DNA of 64,000 bases from Verrucomicrobiaceae bacterium (GTDB taxonomy: Bacteria > Verrucomicrobiota > Verrucomicrobiia > Verrucomicrobiales > Verrucomicrobiaceae): contig JACKQF010000002.1 of the NCBI GenBank assembly GCA_024232965.1, positions 124,001-188,000 of the forward strand. The letters run 5' to 3'. Positions 42,057-51,770 of the stretch are shown in pieces. The notes under the pieces were generated by a model that was given only the letters and a program-made list of their open reading frames with translations, was not told the origin of the DNA and did not search any database. The stretch's first letter is position 1. Every line of letters begins with the position of its first letter. A program made the position numbers and the translations under genes.

Positions 42057-45000
42057 ATGAAGTCATCGACCCGACATTTGCTCGGCATCAGCGCAGTCGT
42101 TGCGGCCTTTCTGTTCTCGTTCCTTCCCACTGCGTTCCCGCCGCAAAAGAAGATCGCGTCCGCAGCGTCCGAATCTCCAGCGACCAGCAGCATCGCAACT
42201 AGCAATTCGCGGCTACGGCAGCAGACCTCCAAACCGGTTTTCGAGCCAAAACCAGCGAATCCGCTGAGCCAGACGGGACTTCCTCTCCAACTCCTAGAAA
42301 TTCTAGATCAGAGGGAACTGATGCTGCTTCCAGATGGCAACAAAGTCCGCTCATGGCTTGTGAAGACCGACTTCGATCACCCGGTGCTCCGTGTCGACTA
42401 CTTCCTGAACTCAAAAAGCGATCAGGTGGATCGGGTGCAAACCTCCGTCGCTGACCATGTCCTCGTCGCACTCAAGGAGGGCGTCGATATAGACATTGCA
42501 TTGGCTGCGATCCAGCGTGCAGGATTTCCATCTGCCAAGAGGATCAGTGCTTCGTCGTCGGTGTTAGTAAAGCTTCCTTCTCACGATCTTGACGCCGCCC
42601 CAAGGGCACAGAAGATTCTCACAAGACTGACCAACTTTGTCTCCGCTGCCGAGATGGATGGCCTCGGTGCCACAGCAAGTATCCCAAACGACACCCATTT
42701 CCCGACTCAATGGGGGCTCCACAGTCCGATCGGTTACCAAGGGGGCCGCTCTGACGCAGACATTGACGCACCGGAAGCCTGGGATGTCTTGCCACCACTT
42801 CCTGCGTTTCCCATCGTGGTCATCGATTCAGGGCTCAACTACAACCACCCCGATCTGGTTGGTGCGCTCTGGACCAACCCTGGAGAAATCCCGGGCAATT
42901 CCATCGACGATGATTTCAATGGCTTCGTTGACGACGTCAATGGCTGGGACTTTGTCAACAATGACAATAACCCCGCTGACGACAACGGCCATGGAACGGA
43001 GGTCAGTGGCGTCATGTCCGCCACCCGCAACAATGGCATCGGAATCGCAGGGATCTTTTCGGGATCAAAGATCATACCCATCAAGGCTTTGGGGTTCACA
43101 GGAGTAGGCACCAACTCGAACCTCGTCGCATCGCTGGCCTATGCCCGCGCGATCAACGCAAAGCTGGTTAATATTTCCCTTCACAACTATCCCCTGAGTT
43201 CGAGCGTGTCCGCAGAGATTATCGCTGGGCAAACTAGCGGCATGCTTTACGTGATCGCGGCAGGCAACCAAAGCTACGACAACGACCTCACTCCGAACTA
43301 CCCCAGCAGCTACCCTCAGAGCAACATCATCGCCGTTACGAGCTCCGACAAACTGGACTTCATCTACTCGGGCTCCTACAACCCTGCCAATTGGGGCCTG
43401 AGCTCAGTCGATCTATTTGCGCCCGGCTGGAACATTCCCAGCACTTCTCTTTCCAACGGCTATACAACGACTACAGGGACGTCCATGGCCACCCCCCATG
43501 TCACCGCAGCCGCCGCAATTGCCTGGGCATTAACCCCAGGATGGACTGCAGGCCAGATCAAATCGGCCATATTGAGCACTGGCGACCCCAAACAGTTCCT
43601 TGACGAAATCACGGTGACCGGAAAACGGCTAAACCTCAAGAGACTGGTCGATGCGGTCAGGTCGTCCATTTCGGTGAATCAACCCTCATCAACGCCCCTC
43701 GTGGATGGAAAATCGACGCGCTCATTTGGAACCATCGCGGCCGGACTTTCAAACACACTAACCTTCACAATCGAGAACGGCGGGCCAGGAGATTTGACGG
43801 ACATTGTGGTGACCCTCGACGGCACCCATGCGTCGGATTTTTCTACGACTCAGCCTCTTCAAACCCAGTTCGCCGCGGGCGACAGCACAACCTTCGATGT
43901 CACGTTTACCCCCTCCGATGCGGGCACACGATCCGCGACTCTACACGTGACGAGCAATGCTCCAATCGGCAATCCATTTGACATCAAGCTCAGCGGCATC
44001 GGCACGGTCCCTCCGACGCTGACCCGCCAACCGGCCTCGCTCGCAGTGAATCCGAACGGCACTGCTCGATTCAGTGTGACGACAGGTGGCAGCAACCCTA
44101 AGATCTACGAATGGCAAATGTACGATCCCAATACGACGTCATGGGTCCCCGTTCCCGGTGGACCTAATTCTGCGACACTAACCCTCACTAGGATCACCGA
44201 AGCCGCCGAAGGCAGCTACAGGGTCAGTATCTCCAACAGTGCGGGCAACATCATTAGCGACCCTGCGACACTCACCGTCAATAACCCTGTGGTAATCGAT
44301 ACGGAGCCTGTCGCACTCGTAGCCAACTCAGGCGACAGTGCCACCTTCAGCGTCGCGGTAAGCGCGACGACCAATCTGCCGGTCACTTACCAGTGGACAA
44401 AAAACAACGCCGTCGTGCAAGGGGCCACTTCCGATGTCTTGGTCATCCCAAATGTGCAGACACCTCTCGGTGGCGACTATCGGTGCAAGGTTCGGAATGT
44501 AGTAGGAACCAGCACCAGCATCCCGGCACGTCTTACCGTGGTGGATGGAGCCACCCGCAGCATGCCTGTGATGGCAGGATCGAAAACCTTGGTGCTCAGC
44601 CCAACTTGCAGCGGCGTCGATGCTGCAACACTGTATGTTTGGAAGAAAGATGGCACTCCAGTCGTCCCTGACGCAACGCATCTGCTCAGCGGCGCTAAGC
44701 TAACCATCAAAGACGTGCAGTTTGCAGATGCAGCCGACTATGTTTGCGAAGTAACCGTGGCCGCAGGCATGATCGAAAGCGGAGCCACAAAGGTGATCGT
44801 TTATGACAGTGCCCCCGAACTCGCTGGGAGTCCCGTGTTGCCTGTTGATCTACCAGACGGAATCGTGGGCGGAACCTACAATTTCTCCATACCCACCCTG
44901 CTTGACCCTTCCGCAACCAAGACACCCTCCACCTACGCGGCGAAAGGCCTACCATCGGGTCTGAAATGTGACTCAGCGACCGGAGTCATCAGTGGTAAGC

Positions 45001-46301
45001 CGACGGTCAATCTTGCCACAGACAAGACCTACAGCGTGCAGCTCACCGTGAAGAATCTCAAGGGTTCACTGGTCATCCCAGCAACCTTGATTATGAAACC
45101 ACTGACGACCAACCTTGCCGGTGTCTATGTCGGCTACATCGAGCGAGTTGAGGGATTGAACGCCGGACAGGGAGGCCGTATCGATCTGACGATTCTGGGA
45201 ACCAGTGCCTACAGCGGGAAGGTCACGTTGGGTGCCGCCGTCAGCGCATTCAAAGGTGCGATGGATACGACCATCGGCAGCACCGATGCCTCCGCAACCA
45301 TCACCATCCCGCGCAAGGCACCGCTCACCGCACTGACGCTCGCCTTCACCATCGACACGACCTCCAATCGATTGACCTTGGCAACCGTTTCAGATTCTTC
45401 CGGCAGTCCAACTGTCGCCACAATCGAAGGCTGGCGCAGAATTTGGAGCGCAACGAATCCAGCAACGGCCTATCTCGGATACCACACTTTCGCCATCGAA
45501 CCACCAACCGGTGCAGACGCAAGTGTTCCTGCAGGCACCGGATTCGGTTCCTTTAGCATTGCCAGCGCCAGCACAGGCGCGGCCGTAGTCAGCGGCAGGA
45601 TGGCAGACGATGCCGTCCTTTCGACCAGCAGTTTCGTCGGACCGTTGGGCGAGGTGCTGATCTTCCGAGTCGACGCCAAGACGGATTCCATCGTTGGCTA
45701 CATCCAGATGACGGCAGGAACGCCTCCGCTGAATGCAGACAGCACCATCGGCGGAATGGGCACCGTGACCTGGCGGCGCGAGACACAGCCTGCGTCGTCG
45801 CGCGTTTATGAAGCTGGCTTTGGTCTCACGGCACCAACCGAAATGGACGCTGTTGGCGGCAGATATATCCCTCCCACCAAACCGCTGATCATTCTTGGCG
45901 TTACTGACGACGGCTCCACTGACAATGCACAACTCTCGTTCAGAGAGGCTGAACTGGGCAATACCACTCTCAATCCTCTTCCTACCCCTGACGCCACTCT
46001 CCGCCTAGTATCGCCAGCGACGGCCAAGTTCACCCCACCAACTCCACGACCGGTCAGTCTGGCGATCAATTCAAAAACCGGCAGCTTCACCGGTCGCTTT
46101 ACCTTGGTAGACCCAAATGTGCTAGCACCCACCAAGACCATCTCGCGAATTGTTAACTTCAAGGGATTGGTAGTTATGGGAGGTGGCATCCCACGTGGTG
46201 CAGGCTACTTTTTGCTGCCCAGACGCCCAGCAAACAGCGGCGAGACCCCATCCAATACGGAGCAACTCTCTGGCCAGGTGATCCTGGAGGCAACTCCATA
46301 A
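42057..46301 (+). CDS. Large secreted S8 subtilase with Ig-like domains
   Basis: 1414 residues with an N-terminal membrane/signal helix. After a propeptide-like region comes the subtilisin catalytic domain: Asp257 (VVIDSGLNYNHPDL), His312 (DNGHGTEVSGVMSA) and Ser476 (TGTSMATPHVTAAAA). Behind it are an HYDIN/choice-of-anchor-like domain (residues about 545-660), tandem Ig-like modules (AEGSYRVSISNSAGN, LGGDYRCKVRN, DAADYVCEVTV), a putative-Ig module (LPSGLKCDSATGVISGKPT) and beta-rich repeats to the end. It is probably an extracellular protease displayed at the surface; no sorting signal such as PEP-CTERM is seen. Confidence 0.9.
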   Translation: MKSSTRHLLGISAVVAAFLFSFLPTAFPPQKKIASAASESPATSSIATSNSRLRQQTSKPVFEPKPANPLSQTGLPLQLLEILDQRELMLLPDGNKVRSWLVKTDFDHPVLRVDYFLNSKSDQVDRVQTSVADHVLVALKEGVDIDIALAAIQRAGFPSAKRISASSSVLVKLPSHDLDAAPRAQKILTRLTNFVSAAEMDGLGATASIPNDTHFPTQWGLHSPIGYQGGRSDADIDAPEAWDVLPPLPAFPIVVIDSGLNYNHPDLVGALWTNPGEIPGNSIDDDFNGFVDDVNGWDFVNNDNNPADDNGHGTEVSGVMSATRNNGIGIAGIFSGSKIIPIKALGFTGVGTNSNLVASLAYARAINAKLVNISLHNYPLSSSVSAEIIAGQTSGMLYVIAAGNQSYDNDLTPNYPSSYPQSNIIAVTSSDKLDFIYSGSYNPANWGLSSVDLFAPGWNIPSTSLSNGYTTTTGTSMATPHVTAAAAIAWALTPGWTAGQIKSAILSTGDPKQFLDEITVTGKRLNLKRLVDAVRSSISVNQPSSTPLVDGKSTRSFGTIAAGLSNTLTFTIENGGPGDLTDIVVTLDGTHASDFSTTQPLQTQFAAGDSTTFDVTFTPSDAGTRSATLHVTSNAPIGNPFDIKLSGIGTVPPTLTRQPASLAVNPNGTARFSVTTGGSNPKIYEWQMYDPNTTSWVPVPGGPNSATLTLTRITEAAEGSYRVSISNSAGNIISDPATLTVNNPVVIDTEPVALVANSGDSATFSVAVSATTNLPVTYQWTKNNAVVQGATSDVLVIPNVQTPLGGDYRCKVRNVVGTSTSIPARLTVVDGATRSMPVMAGSKTLVLSPTCSGVDAATLYVWKKDGTPVVPDATHLLSGAKLTIKDVQFADAADYVCEVTVAAGMIESGATKVIVYDSAPELAGSPVLPVDLPDGIVGGTYNFSIPTLLDPSATKTPSTYAAKGLPSGLKCDSATGVISGKPTVNLATDKTYSVQLTVKNLKGSLVIPATLIMKPLTTNLAGVYVGYIERVEGLNAGQGGRIDLTILGTSAYSGKVTLGAAVSAFKGAMDTTIGSTDASATITIPRKAPLTALTLAFTIDTTSNRLTLATVSDSSGSPTVATIEGWRRIWSATNPATAYLGYHTFAIEPPTGADASVPAGTGFGSFSIASASTGAAVVSGRMADDAVLSTSSFVGPLGEVLIFRVDAKTDSIVGYIQMTAGTPPLNADSTIGGMGTVTWRRETQPASSRVYEAGFGLTAPTEMDAVGGRYIPPTKPLIILGVTDDGSTDNAQLSFREAELGNTTLNPLPTPDATLRLVSPATAKFTPPTPRPVSLAINSKTGSFTGRFTLVDPNVLAPTKTISRIVNFKGLVVMGGGIPRGAGYFLLPRRPANSGETPSNTEQLSGQVILEATP

Positions 46302-46309
46302 ATCTGAAG

Positions 46310-46780
46310 TCACTCCTCGATCCACACTAGCGTGCCCTCGGGCACGGTGTCAAAGAGGTCAATGATATCGCGGTTTTTCATCCGCACGCAGCCATGACTG
46401 CCCCTGCGGCCCATGCGGTGCTCTTCGTTGGTGCCGTGGATGTAGATGTAGCGATCAAAGGTATTGGCGTTGCGCTTTTCGAGCCCACGCAAGCGCAGGA
46501 TGCGGGTGAGGATCAAATCCTCCTCCGCCGGATCGCCAGGGTTCCAGTGGCCGACAGGTTTGCGGGCTTTGAAAATGGTGCCGGACTCCGCTTCTTCGCC
46601 AAACTTTTCCGCCACGACAAAACCACCTAGCGGTGTCTTGTTGCTGCCTTCTTCAAAGCCGATACCGAACTTTGAAGTGCTGCACGCCCAAGTCCTCACC
46701 AATCGGTGACCGTCAAACAGAGACAAGCTCTGCGCACTGATGGAGACTTCGATCCGGGGCTGCGATACCTTCGTCATCAT
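46310..46780 (-). CDS. L,D-transpeptidase (YkuD domain)
   Basis: 156 residues. The catalytic motif IHGTN followed by RGSHGCVRM places the His and the Cys nucleophile. The N-terminal strand IEVSISAQSLSLFDG is the usual start of this domain. It forms 3-3 cross-links or attaches proteins in peptidoglycan. There is no signal peptide, so it may be secreted by another route or be cytoplasmic. It lies 8 nt downstream of terC, so the two are co-transcribed. Confidence 0.85.
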   Translation of the reverse strand: MMTKVSQPRIEVSISAQSLSLFDGHRLVRTWACSTSKFGIGFEEGSNKTPLGGFVVAEKFGEEAESGTIFKARKPVGHWNPGDPAEEDLILTRILRLRGLEKRNANTFDRYIYIHGTNEEHRMGRRGSHGCVRMKNRDIIDLFDTVPEGTLVWIEE

Positions 46781-46788
46781 GGCGCGTA

Positions 46789-47559
46789 CTACGATCCGGC
46801 AGCTGCTGCTTTTTTCTTTTTCGACGCACGAATGTTGAGCATCTCCACAAAGATGGAGAAGGCCATCGCAAAGTAAACATAGCCCTTCGGAATGTGGAAG
46901 TGCAGCCCCTCACCGACGAGGGCCGTGCCGATCAGCATGAGGAATGAAAGTGCCAGCATCTTTACGGTCGGATGCTTGCTAATGAAGGAGCTGACCGAAC
47001 CAGCAAAGATCATCATGAAGCCGACGGAGATCATCACGGCGAGGATCATCACCGAGATATGCTCTGCCATGCCCACTGCTGTGATGACGGAGTCGAGCGA
47101 GAAGACCAGATCCAGGACTGCGATCTGGATCAGGATTCCTGTCAGGCTACTGCCGCGACCAGCGCGTTCGATGTCGCCTTCAGGGTCGCCCTCGATCTTG
47201 TGGTGGATTTCTTTGGTGCTTTTGTAGAGAAGAAAGAGCCCCCCAGCAATCAGGATGAAGTCTTTGCCAGAAATCTCCCGTCCGATCACGGTAAACCACG
47301 GCTCCTTGAGCTGCATCACCCAACTGATCGATAGCAACAGGAGGATGCGCGTGATCATCGCAAAACCCAAACCCAAGAAACGCGCACGAGGCCGAGCAGT
47401 CTCCGGCACCTTGTCCACCAGGATCGAAATGAAGACGATGTTATCGATCCCCAAGACGATCTCCATGATCGTCAGCGTCAAGAGCGCAATCCAGGCCTCT
47501 GGATCGGCTAGCCATGAGAAGTCGAAGGGATTCAGTTCAGCGAGGAAAGGGACAGGCAT
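46789..47559 (-). CDS. TerC family integral membrane protein
   Basis: 256 residues and about seven membrane helices. The TerC signature acidic helices are present: TIMEIVLGIDNIVFISIL and IAVLDLVFSLDSVITAVGM. TerC proteins export manganese or help metal loading of exported enzymes, and are linked to tellurite resistance. Its position upstream of the L,D-transpeptidase hints at envelope function. I see no yybP-ykoY-type riboswitch in the 93-nt divergent region. Confidence 0.9.
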   Translation of the reverse strand: MPVPFLAELNPFDFSWLADPEAWIALLTLTIMEIVLGIDNIVFISILVDKVPETARPRARFLGLGFAMITRILLLLSISWVMQLKEPWFTVIGREISGKDFILIAGGLFLLYKSTKEIHHKIEGDPEGDIERAGRGSSLTGILIQIAVLDLVFSLDSVITAVGMAEHISVMILAVMISVGFMMIFAGSVSSFISKHPTVKMLALSFLMLIGTALVGEGLHFHIPKGYVYFAMAFSIFVEMLNIRASKKKKAAAAGS

Positions 47560-47652
47560 GTTGGGGCCGAGACTACAGCGATTTGTCGTACTGGCAACAG
47601 CCGGATGCGGCGAGGCATTGCCGCCACCGCCGTTCCGCGCTAGGATGCCGCC

Positions 47653-49839
47653 ATGCCACCACCTGCCCCGGATGATTCACGCGCTGCGGAGACGCTGCGT
47701 GGCACGGTGGAGCGCGTAACTTTCCACTCGGAAGACACCGGCTATTGCATCCTCAAGATCCTCCCGGAAGGGCGCAGCGACGTGGTGGCACTGATTGGTA
47801 AGGCACCTCGCGTCGTCCCAGGCGAGCACTTGGAGGCTCGGGGCACCTGGGAAAAGTCACGCGATTTTGGTCCGCAATTCAAAGCCACCGAACTGCGCCT
47901 GAAGCGGCCGGACTCGATAGACGGGATGGAGCGCTACCTGGCTAGCGGCTTGATCGAAGGCATTGGCCCTTCTTTTGCAAAGCGTGTCATCAAGAAGTTT
48001 GGCAGCAAGACCTTTGATATCATCGAAAACGAATCCGCTCGCCTAGAAGAAGTCGAAGGCATCGGCACCAAGCGACGGCGGGAGATCCGCTCCTCATGGA
48101 TGAAGCAAAAAGCTGTGCATGGAATCATGCTATTCCTGCACCAGCATGGCATCACCCCATCGCGCGCACTCCGGATCTACAAGACCTACGGGGATGAAGC
48201 GATGGATATCCTCCAGCAGAACCCCTACCGTCTCGCGGCGGACATTCGCGGCATCGGATTCAAGACCGCCGACGAGATCGCCCAGCAGGTGGGACTGGAG
48301 AAGGACGCGCCGCAACGTCTGCGCGCTGGCTTGCTGCATGTCTTGGAGGAGGCATCTCGCTCAGGGCACAGTTGTGTACCTGAGGAAAAAGTCATCAAAG
48401 ACGCTGCCGCACTCCTTGGTGCCGGAGAAGCCGCCTTAGCAGAACAGAGCACCGCAGTTTTGCTGGCAGGCGATCTGGAGAGGCACGTCGTCTCTGGGCA
48501 ACCGATGCTGTATCTACCCTATCTGCGTGGAGCAGAGGTCAGCATCGCTCGCACACTGAAGGACATGCGAGGAGCACCACCCAGCTACCCCACGATTCAG
48601 GTGGACGCAGCCCTGGAGTGGGCCGCGCGCGCCACCGGAAAGTCGCTCGCGCCCAGCCAAGCAGAAGCCGTTCGCACCGCCCTAGCACAGCGCGTTTTGA
48701 TCATCACCGGCGGCCCTGGTGTGGGCAAGACGACAATCCTGCGCACCGTCCTTTCAATCCTTGGCAGCAAGGCGGTGAAGATCGTCCTCGCTGCACCGAC
48801 CGGACGCGCAGCCAAACGCATGACAGAGAGCACCGGCCTGGAGGCCAAGACCCTGCATCGCCTCCTGGAGTATCAAGGCGATGGCACCTGGGGACGCCAC
48901 CGTGGCAAGCCGCTCGCGGGCGATCTTTTTGTCGTCGATGAGGCCTCCATGATCGATGCGCCGCTGATGGCACAGTTCCTCAGCGCCCTACCTCAGGGTG
49001 CTCATGTCTTGATTGTCGGGGATGCGGATCAGTTACCTTCCGTCGGCCCTGGCATGGTGCTCAATGATCTGATCAGCAGTGGCGCGGTGCCCTGCGTGCG
49101 ATTGACGGAGATCTTCCGACAGGCCGCCTCCAGCCGCATCATCACCTCCGCCCACGAAATCAATCGCGGTCGCGTCCCTGACCTCAAGCCCCACCCAGAC
49201 AGCGACTTTTTCTTCCTTCCCGCAGCCGAGCCGGAGCAGGTGAGGGACGTGATCGTGGACCTCGTCAAACGTCGACTGCCAGCAAAGTATGGATTTGATC
49301 CGCTCTCCGAGATTCAGGTGCTGACGCCGATGAACCGCAACTTGCTTGGCACCCATTCACTAAATCAGGCGCTGCAAAGCGCCCTCAATCCAGCGAACGA
49401 GATTAAGTACGAAGTGGAGCGATTTGGCTCCTGCTTTCGAGTTGGCGACCGAGTCATCCAGACCCAAAACAACTACGACAAAGATATCTTCAATGGGGAT
49501 CTGGGCCACATCGTCGCCATCGAGACGGACCCGCTGAAGGTGGAAGTGCGTTTTGAGGGTCAACGGCTTGTCAGCTATGAATCGGGGGAACTCGACGAAC
49601 TGCAACTGGCCTACGCACTCACAGTGCACAAGTCCCAGGGATCAGAATTCCCCTGCGTCGTCATGCCCATCAGCACGCAGCACTATGTCCTGCTAGAGCG
49701 CAGCCTGCTCTACACCGGCATCACCCGCGCGCGAAAATTGGTCGTCCTAGTCGGCGATGAGCGCGCCCTTTCCCTGGCGATCAATCGCCAAGAAAGCCGC
49801 AAACGCTGGACCGGACTCGGAGACCTCCTTCGAGCATAA
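47653..49839 (+). CDS. recD2: RecD2-type ATP-dependent DNA helicase
   Basis: 728 residues. The N-terminal OB-like region and helix-hairpin-helix (LASGLIEGIGPSFAKRVIKK, LEEVEGIGTKRRREI) distinguish it from RecD. The superfamily 1B motor has Walker A GGPGVGKTT (from residue 353), VVDEASMIDAPL, GDADQLPSVGPG and, near the end, YALTVHKSQGSEFPCV. RecD2 is a 5'-3' helicase acting alone, without RecBC, in DNA repair and replication. A hairpin terminator follows. Confidence 0.94.
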   Translation: MPPPAPDDSRAAETLRGTVERVTFHSEDTGYCILKILPEGRSDVVALIGKAPRVVPGEHLEARGTWEKSRDFGPQFKATELRLKRPDSIDGMERYLASGLIEGIGPSFAKRVIKKFGSKTFDIIENESARLEEVEGIGTKRRREIRSSWMKQKAVHGIMLFLHQHGITPSRALRIYKTYGDEAMDILQQNPYRLAADIRGIGFKTADEIAQQVGLEKDAPQRLRAGLLHVLEEASRSGHSCVPEEKVIKDAAALLGAGEAALAEQSTAVLLAGDLERHVVSGQPMLYLPYLRGAEVSIARTLKDMRGAPPSYPTIQVDAALEWAARATGKSLAPSQAEAVRTALAQRVLIITGGPGVGKTTILRTVLSILGSKAVKIVLAAPTGRAAKRMTESTGLEAKTLHRLLEYQGDGTWGRHRGKPLAGDLFVVDEASMIDAPLMAQFLSALPQGAHVLIVGDADQLPSVGPGMVLNDLISSGAVPCVRLTEIFRQAASSRIITSAHEINRGRVPDLKPHPDSDFFFLPAAEPEQVRDVIVDLVKRRLPAKYGFDPLSEIQVLTPMNRNLLGTHSLNQALQSALNPANEIKYEVERFGSCFRVGDRVIQTQNNYDKDIFNGDLGHIVAIETDPLKVEVRFEGQRLVSYESGELDELQLAYALTVHKSQGSEFPCVVMPISTQHYVLLERSLLYTGITRARKLVVLVGDERALSLAINRQESRKRWTGLGDLLRA

Positions 49840-49880
49840 TCGGTCAAAGGTCCGCTATGCAGGACGCCCAACGTTCTTCC

Positions 49881-49920
49881 CTTAGCCAAATTGGCCGCTG
49901 GTTAAGAATTTTTACTTTTT
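49881..49920 (+). terminator. Intrinsic terminator after recD2
   Basis: CTTAGCCA (49881-49888) pairs with TGGTTAAG (49899-49906), one wobble, and is followed by AATTTTTACTTTTTT. It lies 42 nt past the recD2 stop. Confidence 0.8.
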
Positions 49921-49957
49921 TCGTCACTGACAGCAGCAAACCGGGTAGATACTCTCT

Positions 49958-50317
49958 ATGAGACCTACCGCACCCACCTCTACCCCAATTCACAGCATGA
50001 GCTGGGCTGTGGTCGTTATGTTTTGGATTGGCATCAACGCACGCCCCACAGATGCGGCGGATGCCGTGACATCACAAGGATTGATGTCCCAATATTCGGA
50101 CCCAGGCGCCACTTCAAGGTATGGAGTACCAATGAGCGATGAAGAGCGGCTAAGGCTTGAAGAGGAAACGCGGCGGGAAATCTTGAGAGTTTCGGAGAAC
50201 GACCCCGCCAATGTCTCCCTGAGATTCGGAAAATTTGCCGAAGTCGTCTTACTGCCCAGCATTGTGCTAATGATCCTGATCGTGCTCGTCCGTCGCGGTT
50301 CCGGGGGCTGCATGTAA
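49958..50317 (+). CDS. Small membrane-anchored hypothetical protein
   Basis: 119 residues. N-terminal hydrophobic segment (MSWAVVVMFWIGINARP) looks like a signal peptide ending near TDAADA. A charged middle (DEERLRLEEETRREILRV) leads to a C-terminal membrane helix (FAEVVLLPSIVLMILIVLV) and a short basic RRGSGGCM tail. Unknown function. Its stop abuts the sufE stop on the other strand. Confidence 0.6.
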   Translation: MRPTAPTSTPIHSMSWAVVVMFWIGINARPTDAADAVTSQGLMSQYSDPGATSRYGVPMSDEERLRLEEETRREILRVSENDPANVSLRFGKFAEVVLLPSIVLMILIVLVRRGSGGCM

Positions 50318-50746
50318 CTACCGGGCCCTGACCGCCTGCTGCATACGCTCCAGCATGTAATACACAGTGCGGCTGCGCAGCCGCACGAGCGTGCTGCCCA
50401 CGATGCGATCGATGATCTCCGGCCCGGTGTCCAACACGTCCGCCACCGGCGATCCCTCAAAACCACGCGCCAGGATGGCGGCCAGCGCACGAGTCAGGGT
50501 CTGCACCTTTGGCCCGAGGGTAAACGCAAAATGGGCACCCCCATCCTCGTCCAATCGAAAAAAGATCCCGACAGTGTCGGTGCACTGCTCATCACGGCGC
50601 ACGTCCCGCACCGCATACTCAGCACCCTCCACGGGCTTATGCTGGGCGGAGATCTCGGCGTAGTGGACGAGCATCTCCCGCCGCTCTGGCTCGCTCATTC
50701 CCTCAAGGAGGGCCACAATTTCCATGAGCGCTTGGGGGACAGGCAT
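50318..50746 (-). CDS. sufE: SufE family sulfur acceptor protein
   Basis: 142 residues. The conserved Cys is in DEQCTDTVGIFFRLD, with the flanking pattern and the following AFTLGPKVQTLTRALAAIL helix typical of SufE, which accepts persulfide from the cysteine desulfurase SufS during FeS cluster assembly. There is no suf operon nearby, so it may serve another desulfurase. It is followed upstream by a lipoprotein gene 16 nt away on the same strand. Confidence 0.85.
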   Translation of the reverse strand: MPVPQALMEIVALLEGMSEPERREMLVHYAEISAQHKPVEGAEYAVRDVRRDEQCTDTVGIFFRLDEDGGAHFAFTLGPKVQTLTRALAAILARGFEGSPVADVLDTGPEIIDRIVGSTLVRLRSRTVYYMLERMQQAVRAR

Positions 50747-50762
50747 CGCTTCTCAGGATGAT

Positions 50763-51239
50763 CTACTCCACCGCAGGACTCACATACATCGTGGAGGCAT
50801 TGTTCACCCGGCCCACGGTGGGGATCAGTCCGTTCATATTCTGATTGCCGCCAGTCGCGTTGCCGTACTGCTGATTGAAGGCGCGGTAGAGGCTCTCCCC
50901 ATTCTGGCCTGGCGTCGGCACACTCAGATTGATCGGCTGGTCAGGTGTGGGCAGTCCTCCAGCCTTGCGTTGACTCTGATCCAGCGCGTGGCGGGACCAA
51001 GCAAGATCCGTCGCCTTCTGAGAAATTGTTGCGTCCATCGCCTGCTTCTGGGCCAGGTACTGCTCCTGAGTTAACGTCCCACTGGCGCGTTGACGCTCCA
51101 GCTCCTCATACTGTGGGCGAGCGCGGGCTCGCAGTTCCTGGTCATACTGGTCCAGGCTGGCCGCAGAGGGAATGGTGCTGGTGCATGCGGAGGCAAAAAG
51201 GCAGCCAACCAATGCGATCAATTGAAAAAATTGCTTCAT
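50763..51239 (-). CDS. Lipoprotein, unknown function
   Basis: 158 residues. The signal MKQFFQLIALVGCLFASAC carries a lipobox (FASAC), so Cys19 is likely lipidated. A helical, Gln/Arg-rich region follows (ARPQYEELERQRASGTLTQE), then a Pro/Asn-rich disordered tail. Probably an outer membrane or periplasmic lipoprotein. No family recognised. Confidence 0.75.
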   Translation of the reverse strand: MKQFFQLIALVGCLFASACTSTIPSAASLDQYDQELRARARPQYEELERQRASGTLTQEQYLAQKQAMDATISQKATDLAWSRHALDQSQRKAGGLPTPDQPINLSVPTPGQNGESLYRAFNQQYGNATGGNQNMNGLIPTVGRVNNASTMYVSPAVE

Positions 51240-51320
51240 GTCTGCGCCAGAATAGCGGTTTGAGCCGTTGTTTTCAATGCAAACCGGATTCCCCGGCCAG
51301 AACCTCCACTTTTTGATCCT

Positions 51321-51770
51321 TTGAGCGATCCAGATCCCATCCTCGACACCTCTGCACCGCGCGGCAACTACCTCCCCTATCCTTCGTCGCGACTAGCCGC
51401 GCGGATCGTGCCGCAGGACCTCACCTCTTTCAAATCGCGCGGCATTTCAAAGGTCGAGCGTGAACTCCAGCAGGAACTCGTGGAACTGCGGGAGCGCTAC
51501 CTGGAAGTCATCGATGCCTTCAACTGGAACAAGCTTGTTTATGAGGCTCAATTCGGTTTTGAACCCGTGATCGGCGATTGCTACCACCTTTACGAGGTGG
51601 GGAAACAATATCACCTCAGCATGATCGAGCCCGAAAAGTGGCACCAGCGCTGGATCGCTACCCTGCGCCTCAATGCCGATGGCAGGTGGCAGATGGAGAA
51701 GTGCGCAGAAGACTTTGACCTGCGCCAGTGGATCGACGAACACTCCCGAGAGACAAAGGGAAAACCATGA
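51321..51770 (+). CDS. DUF2452 domain protein
   Basis: 149 residues from a TTG at 51321; no ATG is available upstream, so the start is weak. The core NKLVYEAQFGFEPVIGDCYHLYEV followed by YHLSMIEPEKW is the DUF2452 pattern (small GTP-independent protein, function unknown). The stop TGA overlaps the ATG of avtA (ATGA), implying translational coupling with the aminotransferase. Confidence 0.72.
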   Translation: MSDPDPILDTSAPRGNYLPYPSSRLAARIVPQDLTSFKSRGISKVERELQQELVELRERYLEVIDAFNWNKLVYEAQFGFEPVIGDCYHLYEVGKQYHLSMIEPEKWHQRWIATLRLNADGRWQMEKCAEDFDLRQWIDEHSRETKGKP